From assembly GCA_013203545.1 (NCBI GenBank), contig JABMQA010000754.1, positions 1 through 10,524 of the forward strand: DNA of 10,524 bases. The letters run 5' to 3'. The notes under the pieces were generated by a model. That model was not told the origin of the DNA, ran no database searches, and worked only from the letters and a program-made list of their open reading frames with translations. The position numbers and the translations under genes are program-made. This DNA is from Bacteroidota bacterium (GTDB lineage: Bacteria; Bacteroidota; Bacteroidia; Bacteroidales; 4484-276). Position 1 is the stretch's first letter. Each line of letters begins with the position of its first letter. Below, one piece after another: positions 1-8,694 of the stretch.

Positions 1-2
1 AT

Positions 3-572
3 GTTTATCACCCTGTTGCCCTTGGCCCCGACCCTATTTATGCAAACTTCATAGCAGAAGATACACTTGTTGAACCTGGAGACACTGTTCAGTTCAGTGA
101 TCTATCAAATGATGCGGAAACATGGGAATGGGATTTTGACAATGATGGGACAATTGATTCTTATGAACAAAACCCAAACCATACCTACGAGGATTTGGGA
201 TATTATACAGTTAAACTTTCGATTACCGGGGAAGGAGGAATAATTCAGGATTATGGAATCAGGTATGATTACATTCATGTGGACAATTTGATCAATACTG
301 ATTTTATTGGGGGCATGGACGATAAAATTAGCATCTATCCCAATCCATTAAGAGATCATTTGAATATTTCAATTAGGCCTAACCAAACCGATATATTGGA
401 TTTAAGAATCTATGATTCGAATGGAAAGCTGATTCGTTTTTTTGATTTGGAAAAAGACCGCCCACAAGGATCAATTTTAATTCCAGTAACTGATTTGCAA
501 AATGGAATCTACTTCTTAAAAATGGGCACACCAGAACAATCACAAACCAAAAAAATCATCATTAACCATTAA
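3..572 (+). CDS. A1: C-terminal part of a secreted propeller/PKD protein with T9SS sorting domain (5' end outside window)
   Basis: The frame is open from base 3 to TAA at 570-572 (189 residues visible), so the start lies outside the window. The first residues (VYHPVA) match the last propeller strand of A2 (IYHPFS) and A3 (VNHPVA). Residues about 19-100 form a PKD domain with the WDFDNDGTIDS signature and a late YTVKLSI strand. Residues about 104-189 are a type A T9SS sorting domain: ISIYPNP, then LRIYDSNGKLI, NGIYFLKM and a basic end (KKIIINH). PKD domains are Ig-like folds common in secreted proteins; the sorting domain directs outer-membrane passage and is usually removed or exchanged for a lipid-linked anchor. 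The B1 gene starts 11 nt downstream, suggesting one operon. The PKD-plus-sorting call is firm. That the missing N-terminus is a propeller is inferred from A2 and A3. Confidence 0.9.
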   Translation, partial: VYHPVALGPDPIYANFIAEDTLVEPGDTVQFSDLSNDAETWEWDFDNDGTIDSYEQNPNHTYEDLGYYTVKLSITGEGGIIQDYGIRYDYIHVDNLINTDFIGGMDDKISIYPNPLRDHLNISIRPNQTDILDLRIYDSNGKLIRFFDLEKDRPQGSILIPVTDLQNGIYFLKMGTPEQSQTKKIIINH

Positions 573-583
573 ATAGCAAACAA

Positions 584-1531
584 ATGAAAACAAGAACACT
601 AATTTTTATATTTTTTCTTTTAAGTTTTGCAGGATATTCGCAGGAATGGATTGAATTTACTGTAAGTGAAAGTACTAAACCGAGTTACGAACTCTTAAAA
701 TCCACGGATACAATTGTGGAATTTGAAATTGATGTTCCCGGTATGTTTTTAACAGTAGTTGACACCTTTAACAGGGTATTGATAGAAGAACATACAAGAA
801 TGGATTCAATTGGATATCCTGAACTGCCTGTTATTTCATATTTGGTTGCCATTCCGACCTGCGATAGTTTAATTTTGAATGTTGAATTTTTGGATTCAAT
901 TAAATACAGCAATATGAATATTTATCCGGCACCAGAATTAATACAAGACACCACTGCGGAAGGAGCAATAGCTTTAAATGAACAATTCGCATATGATTCA
1001 ACTGCGTATGAAACGGATGGTTGGTTTCCTGGCACAGTTGCAGAAACAACTGACAAAGGTGCAATAAGGGCACAGGATGTAGTACGTGTGTTGTTTTACC
1101 CTATTCAGTTCAATCCGGTAAATAAGGAAATCTGGGCTTATTCACAAGCGAAGATTACTTTAACATTTTATAATTCATCAGGTTCATTGCAGAAGGACGT
1201 TGGAATTTTTAATGAGGTTGTTGGTAATACACTTATTAATTACAATTCAAATGGATTGAATGCATCAGTTAGTTGTGGAGCAGGATTGGAGGATTCAGGA
1301 AGTATTAAATGGGTTACCTCATTTCCAAATGACTATGTTGAAGACAGTTGTGATTATTTGATAATAACGCATAATAATTTTTATACCGACCCTGTTGCGA
1401 AAAGTGAAATTGAAGCACTTGCACAGCATCGGGCAGATTTTAATGGGTTTAATGTTGTTATAATAATGATAGATGACATGATTAACTCTGGTTCAATTCC
1501 TGGTTTTTTACAATCCTTAAAAATAAATTAA
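584..1531 (+). CDS. B1: truncated gingipain-like (peptidase C25) protein lacking the catalytic region
   Basis: The 315-residue product begins with a signal peptide (MKTRTLIFIFFLLSFAGYSQ). Residues about 21-240 resemble a C25 propeptide region, with WFPGTVAE, GAIRAQDVVRV and YPIQFNP. The C25 domain starts near residue 256 (CDYLIITHNNFYTD) and continues to AQHRADFNGF. B1 is colinear with B2 without net gaps: CDY is residue 256 and Gly-Phe is residues 307-308 in both. Immediately afterward B1 reads GGTTTTTTACAAT where B2 reads GGCTTTTACAAT. The extra T shifts the frame to LQSLKIN and a TAA stop. Even without the extra T, a stop follows three codons later, so the rest of the gene is missing. The His/Cys dyad, downstream domains and sorting signal are absent, so B1 cannot be an active C25 protease or a normal T9SS substrate. 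It is either a remnant or a secreted propeptide-like protein. Confidence 0.85.
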   Translation: MKTRTLIFIFFLLSFAGYSQEWIEFTVSESTKPSYELLKSTDTIVEFEIDVPGMFLTVVDTFNRVLIEEHTRMDSIGYPELPVISYLVAIPTCDSLILNVEFLDSIKYSNMNIYPAPELIQDTTAEGAIALNEQFAYDSTAYETDGWFPGTVAETTDKGAIRAQDVVRVLFYPIQFNPVNKEIWAYSQAKITLTFYNSSGSLQKDVGIFNEVVGNTLINYNSNGLNASVSCGAGLEDSGSIKWVTSFPNDYVEDSCDYLIITHNNFYTDPVAKSEIEALAQHRADFNGFNVVIIMIDDMINSGSIPGFLQSLKIN

Positions 1532-1556
1532 TTATGATTTCACATAAAAAAAAACA

Positions 1557-1564
1557 TAGATTTG
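1557..1564 (+). promoter_or_regulatory. Possible Bacteroidota -7 element (TAGATTTG)
   Basis: TAGATTTG matches the Bacteroidota -7 consensus TAnnTTTG and lies about 70 bases upstream of the preferred A2 start, in the only gap over 100 nt in the gene run. I see no convincing TTG -33 element at the expected distance. In AT-rich DNA this match could be chance. Confidence 0.2.
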
Positions 1565-1632
1565 ATGCGCATTTGATTTTAAATTGTTTGAAATGAAATT
1601 CAATGATGCTTAAAACTTCTAATTACCGTCTT

Positions 1633-3030
1633 ATGAAAAAATTGATACTATTACACGTTTTGCTGCTTTTGGCAATAATCTCTTTCTCTCAAAAAATAAC
1701 AAGAGGGCCTGACGTTGGAGAAATCTACTTCCTTGGCCCTACCCACACAGGAACCGGGCTTTATTATTCTGCCGATTTTGGAGAATCTGCGGTTTGTGTG
1801 GATAGTACACTGGATGCAATAAGCATATCAGCAGATAAAACAAAAGGAGGTATTTATTGTCAAAAATTACCTGTAAACCTTTATTATTCTCAAGACTTTG
1901 GTAATCAAAGTACTTGGGTCTTTAAACAAGGTGACATTTCTGATGATATAAACAGTGGAGTCAATGAAGGTTATATTTTTAACCATATTGCTTCACACAG
2001 TGAAGATTATGGGAGTAACTTTATTAGTCATGCAGCTAATGGTTTTTTCGGTAGCTTAAAAGCATCTGAAATTGATAATCAAATAGGGACAGGATACGCA
2101 GTAACTAAATCTTCCTCAATTCCTGATTCTGTTTTTTTATTAATTACATATGATAATTTTGAAAACCTTTCCATTATTAATGCTATACATGAAGATACAA
2201 ATATTTTCAAGCATTTGACCAGAGGAAATAATGCAGGTGAATTATTTACAATAAGGTATCGTCCATTTACTTTTAACCCTTATGAAATATATTTTTGTGA
2301 CGATTTTGGAAGTGAGTTTACAAAAATGAATGAATTAAACATGTATAATTATTATTCATTCGGAGTTGAAGGTGGGCGTGAAGATGGAGAATTATTTATA
2401 CTATACAATTTCCTAAATCTGATGTGGCAGAATGCTCATGTTTATATATTTCACTCAGTTGATTATGGAGTTACATTTAATATTTATCATCCTTTTTCAA
2501 AGGGTAATGAACCGATGTTGGCAAATTTTTCTACAACTGATCAGGAAGTTCATTTAACGACACAAGTTGAATTTTGTAATTATTCTATTGGAGAAGTGCT
2601 GGAATATCAGTGGGACTTTGAGAATGATGGAATTGTAGATTCTTTTGAGGAAACACCAACCTGGATATATTATGATACAGGTTGTTATTCTGTAAAATTA
2701 ACAGTTGTCGGTATTGACAGTACCAATACGTTTGTTAAAACTAATTATATTCATGTTATTGATACTATTACCAAAGTACAGGAAAATTCAATAAAAAAGG
2801 TTCAAATCCTTCCAAATCCATTTAAGGAAAAGCTTATTGTTTCGTCGTTAATTCCCACAGAATCATATTCGATAATTATCTATAACTTAAATGGAAAAGA
2901 AGTTATGCGGATAAACAGCCATGATACCGAATCAATTAACATTAATACGATAGGCCTCAAGCCCGGTATTTATGTTCTGAGTATTTCAAGCCAAAATAAT
3001 TCATCAAACTTTAAAATCATAAAAAAATAA
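1633..3030 (+). CDS. A2: secreted six-repeat beta-propeller/PKD protein with T9SS sorting domain (intact)
   Basis: I start at 1633 because it gives a normal signal peptide (MKKLILLHVLLLLAIISFSQ); the ATG at 1603 adds ten residues not typical of one. The 465-residue product has six repeats from about residue 29 to 286. Most begin with a Gly-aromatic strand such as GEIYFL, GELFTI or GELFIL, followed by an Asp-box-like turn (YYSADFG, YYSQDFG, HSEDYG, CDDFG, HSVDYG). Asp boxes occur in sialidase and sortilin-type propellers; no sialidase catalytic set is evident, so I infer a binding or structural role. Residues about 297-378 are a PKD domain (WDFENDGIVDS, YSVKLTV). Residues about 388-465 are a type A T9SS sorting domain (ILPNPF, IIIYNLNGKEV, GIYVLSI, NFKIIKK). 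B2 begins 4 nt downstream, so translational coupling is plausible. This is the only visibly undamaged member of the cluster. The natural ligand is unknown. Confidence 0.9.
   Translation: MKKLILLHVLLLLAIISFSQKITRGPDVGEIYFLGPTHTGTGLYYSADFGESAVCVDSTLDAISISADKTKGGIYCQKLPVNLYYSQDFGNQSTWVFKQGDISDDINSGVNEGYIFNHIASHSEDYGSNFISHAANGFFGSLKASEIDNQIGTGYAVTKSSSIPDSVFLLITYDNFENLSIINAIHEDTNIFKHLTRGNNAGELFTIRYRPFTFNPYEIYFCDDFGSEFTKMNELNMYNYYSFGVEGGREDGELFILYNFLNLMWQNAHVYIFHSVDYGVTFNIYHPFSKGNEPMLANFSTTDQEVHLTTQVEFCNYSIGEVLEYQWDFENDGIVDSFEETPTWIYYDTGCYSVKLTVVGIDSTNTFVKTNYIHVIDTITKVQENSIKKVQILPNPFKEKLIVSSLIPTESYSIIIYNLNGKEVMRINSHDTESININTIGLKPGIYVLSISSQNNSSNFKIIKK
1717..2490 (+). repeat. Six-fold protein repeat encoded in A2 (predicted propeller blades)
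   Basis: Six successive segments of about 25-60 residues share a Gly-containing first strand and a later S-x-D-x-G turn. Their first strands start near GEIYFL, GGIYCQ, GYIFNH, TGYAVT, GELFTI and GELFIL. Repeat 4 is the most divergent and lacks a clear Asp box (TYDNFENL). A3 has the same six in the same order. The repetition is at protein level; the DNA is not tandemly identical. Confidence 0.6.
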
Positions 3031-3034
3031 TGTC

Positions 3035-6000
3035 ATGAAAAAATTAATGCTACTTTTTGCCATCTTTCTGTTTCTTGCTTCTCTATCTGCTCAGGACTGG
3101 ATTGAGTTCAATGCTTCAGAAACTACCACACCGCATTACGATATTCTACAATCAAACGATACGATTGTAAAGTTCAATGTTACGATTCCTGGTATGTTTG
3201 AAACAGCAATTGACACTTTTAACCGTGTAAATATAAAAGAACATACGAAAATGGATTCTGTTGGTTTTCCTGAAATGCCCATCGTTTCATTTCTCGTGGC
3301 AATACCAGCCTGTGATAGTGTCAATTTAGAAATAGAACTTTTAGATTCATTACAGTTTTCTGGATACAATATTTATCCGGCACCAGAGCTTGTAGCTGAC
3401 ACAACTACAGAAGGTGCAATTGCAATGATTGAAAAATTTACCTATGACAGTACAGCATATTCAACAGATGCGATTTTTCCTGGATATGTGGGTGAATTAA
3501 TGGACAAAGGGGCGATACGGGATCAACATATTGTGAGAGTAGTTTTGTACCCTTTACAATTCAATCCTGCAAAAGATATTATTAAAGCTTACTCAGATTT
3601 TCAGGTCACATTAACTTTTAACAATCCTTCTGGCTCCGTGAATAATGATGTGGGTATATTTAATGAAGTTGTTGGTAATACATTAATCAATTATGAATCT
3701 AATGGCGTAAATGCGTCTGTTAGCTGCGGGTCTGGACTGGAAGATTCCGGTAGCATTAAATGGGTAACTTCCTTTCCGAATGGCTTTATCGAAGATACCT
3801 GTGATTATGTGATAATAACACATCAGGATTTTTATACTGATACCGTAGCAAGAAATAAAATTGAGTCACTTGCACAGCACAGAGCTGATTTTAATGGATT
3901 TGATATTGTATTAATTAAGATGATAGATATTGAAGAAGAGGATACACTTACAGGCTTTTACAATAAAGATAAAATGCGAAATCTGTTAAGCAATACTTTT
4001 TATTATGGTAATGCAAACCATACATATGATGGAAAACTGGCTTATGTAAATTTATTCGGGGATGCTTTTTTTGGTACTAATCCGGAAGATGAATGTGTCC
4101 CCACCCATTCCGAAGGCTACGACGTCTATTTCACCCGGCTAACACAAGTAGGCGACAAATACGACGATTACCCAGATATTATGCTTGGCCGTTGCAGCGT
4201 AGATGATACTACGCAAGTGAAAAATGTGGTTGAAAAAATCATTAATTTCAGCCCATATGATTTTGAATATAAATATCAATATTTACAGCTCTGTGATAAT
4301 GATGATGGTTTTTATCCACAAATAAACGATTGTTTTACGGAAATAGTGAATATTACACCTGGAGATAGTATTTTTATGATGACACCCGATGATTTTGACA
4401 ACTTGTATTTTCACCCGGAATGGATATATAAAAAGCCTTATGACATAGAAACTTTACAAAATATTTATCAAAAGGAATTATCATTTCTACACTACATGGG
4501 ACATGGCGATACAACTTCTATAAGTGTTGCATTAGGATTTAATCAGGATGATCTAGATTCAACTCATAATAACAGGCTTCCTTTCGGATTTTTTAATGCA
4601 TGTCGAACAGGTATATTTCACTATAAAGATGAATGTCTTTGTGAAAGCCTATTAAATTATAACAGTTTAAAAGGATTGATAGGTGCAATTGGCGCTAACA
4701 AGAGTGTCTCGTTTACACCAGTAAGCAAGATGATTGGGTACCATTTAATGAATTCATTGCTATATAATTCATCGGTTTTAGGATCTTCCTATATTGAAAC
4801 GCAATTAAAAACAACTTCTACAAATTACGTATCAAACTATTTTAATTTTTTCGGTGATCCGGCATTAAATCTTTTTTATGAAAACATCGATACCCTGAAA
4901 GCTGATATTATAATCAGCAATATAACGACTGGAAATTTGGTGCATAAACCAACTGACACAATATCAGTTCAGGCAAGTCTTAGTAATATTATGGGGGTTG
5001 ATATTGATGATTCATTTGTTACAGCCTGCTATGCCAGGATGATTAATGATGGGGATTATACACTAATCAACACTGTTTCAATCGACAGCCTTGATGGGTT
5101 TTCACACAAAACCCTAACATTCGAAATACTTCCTAATATGTTTCCTGAAGGTTATTATGACATTAAAGTGGTGGTTGATACCAATAACACTGTGGATGAA
5201 CTTAGTGAAATTAACAATATTGGTTTTGTAGATATTACAATACTAAACATTGAGGCAATAAATTCAATCTCTTCACGCGCCCCAAATACCAATCCCATAA
5301 GTTACAATTATACTGATTCAAGCAACACAGATCAACTTATTGCCGGAAATCATATTTTTGATTTCGATGGTGACATCGTGCTTAAAAATACCCTGGCATC
5401 CAATGGATATTCTTCTGTTGGCACCTCAATTTCAGATGATCAAAAATTTGTAAACCTGATTGATATGCAAACTTCAAGCGTCAGCTCAATATCATCTTAT
5501 ACAAGCGATTCTATCTGGACAAAAACAGCCTTGGATTCAACATATTTCGGGCAATCATCCCTGGGGTTTATGAATAACTCCGGTGATGACTATATTTTAT
5601 TCAATGATGTTCGTCGTGAAGATACCTGCTGGTATTATAGTTTAACATGCCTTGACTACGAATTTAGTGAAAGATGGGTACTTGAAGATTTTTCCTGGAT
5701 TTACGACAATACTCAGGAACTCAATCCGGTTCGCATGTATCCGCCAGTATGCTTTTTTGATGCTGAAAGCGCCAAATATTTGGTGGTAACTGCAACAGAA
5801 GATGGCCGGATATTTTTCGTGGAAGAAAATCAAAATGGCGCTCCACAAATGGTGGATACAATTATTATTCATGATTGTATGGATATTTTAAGCCCTTTGG
5901 TAGCAGCGGAAATGGAAACCGGTGCCAATTTCAGGCTTGCATTGAGATACAAACATACAAATACCAATTCCTATATGGCATTGATAGATTTTGAAAAGCT

Positions 6001-6643
6001 TGATTATGATAGTACACTGATCCCCCAAGCAAATGTTTTAGGCCCATGGTTTTATGATTCGGACAATGATGGAGATTTGGAATTGATATTATCAGCAAAA
6101 GATGATGGGATATATTTGTATGATAAACGACTCAATGAGTCTGATATCTCTGACACCACATTCTATAAATTTGCCGGGTTTTGTGATGTCGATAATGATG
6201 ATCATCCGGATATGATATATGAAGTGGATGAAGAATCGCGATATTACCTGAAAGCAAAAAATTCGCTTGACTCACTCATTTTCAAAAAACCTCTGGGTAA
6301 AATAAATAGTAAATACGCCTTCGCTGATAAAGAAAAAAACGGGAAAGTGGATATTATTATAAATAACAGTGGATTTTTAAGCAACATTGAGCTGCTGGAG
6401 GATAGCAAAACCTGGCAATGGCAGGGCGAACTCGGCAACCTACGAAATAACTGCAACTTTATGCAGCCCGCCTACTACAAAACCAACGACACCGTTTACT
6501 GGACCGACAACATCAGTATCCCCGATACTTTCGAGATTCCGTCAGGAGCCACGGTAATAGTTAAACCTGATACACGAATTTACGCAACGGAAGATGCGGA
6601 GTTCATTGTGTATGGCAAACTCATTGCCCACGGAAGCGAATAG
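3035..6643 (+). CDS. B2, N-terminal part: gingipain-like cysteine protease (peptidase C25) with CARDB and FG-GAP-like regions, ended by an in-frame TAG
   Basis: The product (1202 residues up to TAG) has a signal peptide (MKKLMLLFAIFLFLASLSAQ). Residues about 20-240 resemble a C25 propeptide (IFPGYVGEL, GAIRDQHIVRVV, YPLQFNP). Residues about 256-612 form the C25 catalytic domain: CDYVIITH, a Gly-His-Gly at H490 (LHYMGHGD), Cys523 in FFNACRTGIF and FFGDPALNLF at the end. The His-Cys spacing is 33, the same as His211/Cys244 of RgpB, so the dyad looks intact. Residues about 623-735 resemble a CARDB domain. Residues about 760-1110 contain three calcium-loop-like FG-GAP motifs at D1008 (DSDNDGD), D1051 (DVDNDDHPD) and D1098 (DKEKNGKVD). 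The first beta-helix strands follow (VYGKLIAHGSE) before TAG. If the stop is obeyed, the protease lacks its sorting domain and would probably stay in the periplasm. Substrate specificity cannot be read from the sequence. Confidence 0.9.
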   Translation: MKKLMLLFAIFLFLASLSAQDWIEFNASETTTPHYDILQSNDTIVKFNVTIPGMFETAIDTFNRVNIKEHTKMDSVGFPEMPIVSFLVAIPACDSVNLEIELLDSLQFSGYNIYPAPELVADTTTEGAIAMIEKFTYDSTAYSTDAIFPGYVGELMDKGAIRDQHIVRVVLYPLQFNPAKDIIKAYSDFQVTLTFNNPSGSVNNDVGIFNEVVGNTLINYESNGVNASVSCGSGLEDSGSIKWVTSFPNGFIEDTCDYVIITHQDFYTDTVARNKIESLAQHRADFNGFDIVLIKMIDIEEEDTLTGFYNKDKMRNLLSNTFYYGNANHTYDGKLAYVNLFGDAFFGTNPEDECVPTHSEGYDVYFTRLTQVGDKYDDYPDIMLGRCSVDDTTQVKNVVEKIINFSPYDFEYKYQYLQLCDNDDGFYPQINDCFTEIVNITPGDSIFMMTPDDFDNLYFHPEWIYKKPYDIETLQNIYQKELSFLHYMGHGDTTSISVALGFNQDDLDSTHNNRLPFGFFNACRTGIFHYKDECLCESLLNYNSLKGLIGAIGANKSVSFTPVSKMIGYHLMNSLLYNSSVLGSSYIETQLKTTSTNYVSNYFNFFGDPALNLFYENIDTLKADIIISNITTGNLVHKPTDTISVQASLSNIMGVDIDDSFVTACYARMINDGDYTLINTVSIDSLDGFSHKTLTFEILPNMFPEGYYDIKVVVDTNNTVDELSEINNIGFVDITILNIEAINSISSRAPNTNPISYNYTDSSNTDQLIAGNHIFDFDGDIVLKNTLASNGYSSVGTSISDDQKFVNLIDMQTSSVSSISSYTSDSIWTKTALDSTYFGQSSLGFMNNSGDDYILFNDVRREDTCWYYSLTCLDYEFSERWVLEDFSWIYDNTQELNPVRMYPPVCFFDAESAKYLVVTATEDGRIFFVEENQNGAPQMVDTIIIHDCMDILSPLVAAEMETGANFRLALRYKHTNTNSYMALIDFEKLDYDSTLIPQANVLGPWFYDSDNDGDLELILSAKDDGIYLYDKRLNESDISDTTFYKFAGFCDVDNDDHPDMIYEVDEESRYYLKAKNSLDSLIFKKPLGKINSKYAFADKEKNGKVDIIINNSGFLSNIELLEDSKTWQWQGELGNLRNNCNFMQPAYYKTNDTVYWTDNISIPDTFEIPSGATVIVKPDTRIYATEDAEFIVYGKLIAHGSE
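6641..6643 (+). other. In-frame TAG interrupting B2
   Basis: TAG sits between HGSE and HPIKFTGN inside a beta-helix strand pair that would read continuously if the codon were sense. Both sides share one frame, with no indel, so a single substitution (for example CAG or GAG to TAG) explains it. The other complete genes of this run end in TAA. Confidence 0.85.
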
Positions 6644-8023
6644 CACCCCATCAAATTTACAGGCAACATCATGGGCGCAGACAGAAGCTACTGGGGCGGC
6701 ATCACAGCCAAAACCAACGGTACTGTTGATTTGGAGTATTGCTACATCGAAAATGCAGAGGTGGGCTTGTTTTTGTATTCCACAGCTTCCACCACCATAC
6801 GCTACAATACTTTTAAAAACAACCGCATTGGCCTGTGTGCCTATGCCAACTCACCGGTTATCCGGGACAATTATTTTACAGACAATGCCAAAGCCGTGGC
6901 GGCCCATGCAGGCAGTACGCCCTACCTCGCCAGCCCCTTTTCAACAACCATCCACTACAACAATGGCATCATCAACAACGATTCAGCCATTTCTATTTAC
7001 AGTTCCACACCCTATGTTGTTGGTGGATACAACGACATCTACAACGATACCCTGGGTGTTTACATGGCTTTCTATAGTGAGCCTCCCAGCCGCGGTCTTC
7101 GTGTAGGAAATAACTATTACGGGTCAACTGTTTCCAGTGAAGTGCTCACCCATTTCGTCCCGTCCAACAAGTTTGAGGTGGTACCATTGCTTGATAGTGC
7201 ACAAACCAGCTTCAAGAACCAGGGTGCCGGCGGAGCAGCCGACCTGCTTGCAATGGCTTTTGAACAATACAACGAGCAGAAATATACAAGCGCTGTACAA
7301 ATTTTCAACCAATTGATAGATACCTACCCGGAAGAAACAGAAGCCTTGTGGTCGGTAACCGGAAGCTACCAATGCCACCGCGAGGGAGGTTTATCATGGC
7401 TATCCTTCATTGATGAAATGGAATCGCTTGTTCAGGATACAACACTGAATGCTCAACTTCAAAAATATGCCATGGATTACATGTTGCTGGCTTTGCGCCA
7501 CAACTTTAACTACAATGCTGCCATAGCAGGCTATGAAGCGATACTGAACAACCAGCCTTCGTGGTACGATTCCATCTATGCCATCATCAATATTTCGAAC
7601 ACCCTGCTGGAATCGGGTGGGTTTAAATCGCTATCTGCCATTGATGGAATGGATCAGGAACTATCCGAATCTGAAATTTCCCACATCATACGGACAAAGG
7701 AATTGTTGTTCAGCAATCCGAAGGAAAAGCAAAATTCAATTCCAGAGAATGAATGCCTGCAAATTATTAACATTTTCCCCAATCCTACAACAGGTTTTTT
7801 CACTATCGAATATTCTACGTGCGAGGAAGGCACCACAAGAATTGATATGTTTGCGCCTTCAGGGAAAAACGTGTTAAGCCGCTCTGTGCATGATAAGGCT
7901 GGTCAAAATATTTTTTACTTTGATCAAAGTGGTGTGAACGACAAGAAATTAAAGCCCGGCGTTTATATTGTTAATATAGCAAATAGTTCCGGGTCTGTAT
8001 CAAGAAAAATAATAATTCAATAA
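6644..8023 (+). pseudogene. B2, C-terminal part: parallel beta-helix, TPR-like segment and T9SS sorting domain
   Basis: This segment continues the B2 frame directly after TAG. The first ATG inside is at 6671, but no signal peptide follows it, so it is unlikely to be a separate secreted gene. It encodes a right-handed parallel beta-helix with rungs such as WGGITAKTNGTVDLEYCYI, IRYNTFKNNRIGL and VIRDNYFTDNAKAV. A TPR-like helical pair follows (AFEQYNEQKYTSAVQIFNQL). The last part is a type A T9SS sorting domain: INIFPNPTTGFFTIEYS, RIDMFAPSGKNV, KPGVYIVNI, SRKIIIQ. If TAG were read as sense, B2 would be about 1662 residues, with sorting domain at about 1575-1662. Base composition rises sharply here: hand counts give 52% GC at 6421-6480 and 58% at 6901-6960, against 28% at 6301-6360. 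A3 starts 12 nt after the TAA. It is either the broken tail of B2 or is reached by readthrough. Confidence 0.8.
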
Positions 8024-8061
8024 GTTGGAGGGAATATGAAAAAGTTTTTTTTACATATATG

Positions 8062-8069
8062 TTTTTTTT
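8062..8069 (+). other. T8 homopolymer with one-base frameshift in the A3 signal peptide
   Basis: Eight T residues follow ATATG. In the frame from 8036 they give TGT TTT TTT TAA. A ninth T, or a -1 slip on TTT TTT, gives TTA AGC and joins the two halves of the signal peptide. The tract is thus the exact point where the frame changes. Confidence 0.8.
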
Positions 8070-8694
8070 AAGCTTTATTGGTGGTGGTCTAATTGCGGTG
8101 AAAGCACAAAGTATTGCATCCGGTCCTACCCCTGGAGAGATATATTTTATTTGTGATAACAGTAATGGGTATAACATCTACAGGTCAACAGATCATGGTG
8201 AAACAGCTACGCTGATTAATCCGGAAAACTGGAACCCATATCTTTATGCTGATAAATCACCGGGTTGCATTTATACTGTTAGTAGCAATGAACATTTGTA
8301 TTTTTCGGATAATTTTGGATATCCCGGTTCATGGATACAGCGTCCTGGAAATTATGATTTAGAAATGTTTTCAGGTGTACATGAAGGCTTTATTTACAGT
8401 GGTTTATCAAAGCATTCCGAAGATTATGGAGAGACCTGGATTGATCACCAGGTGAATGGTTTGCCGGAAATATATGGCCTGCAAAGTATTGCAGGTGATA
8501 AAAATGGTGATCTGATGTATGTTTTTATTAATGATCAGTCGGGTGGTTATTATCTTTTTGGTTCATACAACAACTACAATGATTGCTTTTTAATTGATAC
8601 CATAAACATTTCCGAAACTCCAATTCAAGAACTTTGTCTTGGTGCAAATCCCGGAGAACTTTACGCTTACAGGATTCCTATGATGACCGGAGAT

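Noticed and set aside
685..912. Antisense open frame opposite the B1 N-terminus, with a related one at 3136-3369 opposite B2
   Set aside because: Both are mirror images of the conserved B-family propeptide region, so their similarity to each other follows from B1-B2 homology.
1603..1632. Upstream ATG for A2
   Set aside because: It adds ten residues ahead of a canonical MKK signal peptide; the start at 1633 fits the paralogues better.
6641..6643. TAG reassigned as a sense codon genome-wide
   Set aside because: One internal TAG is no evidence for recoding, and A3 carries an internal TAA, which recoding of TAG would not explain.
6594..7106. 170-codon + strand open frame overlapping the B2 TAG
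   Set aside because: Different frame from the beta-helix coding sequence, low-complexity Pro/Thr/Ser translation and no signal peptide or domain; a shadow of the GC-richer B2 tail.
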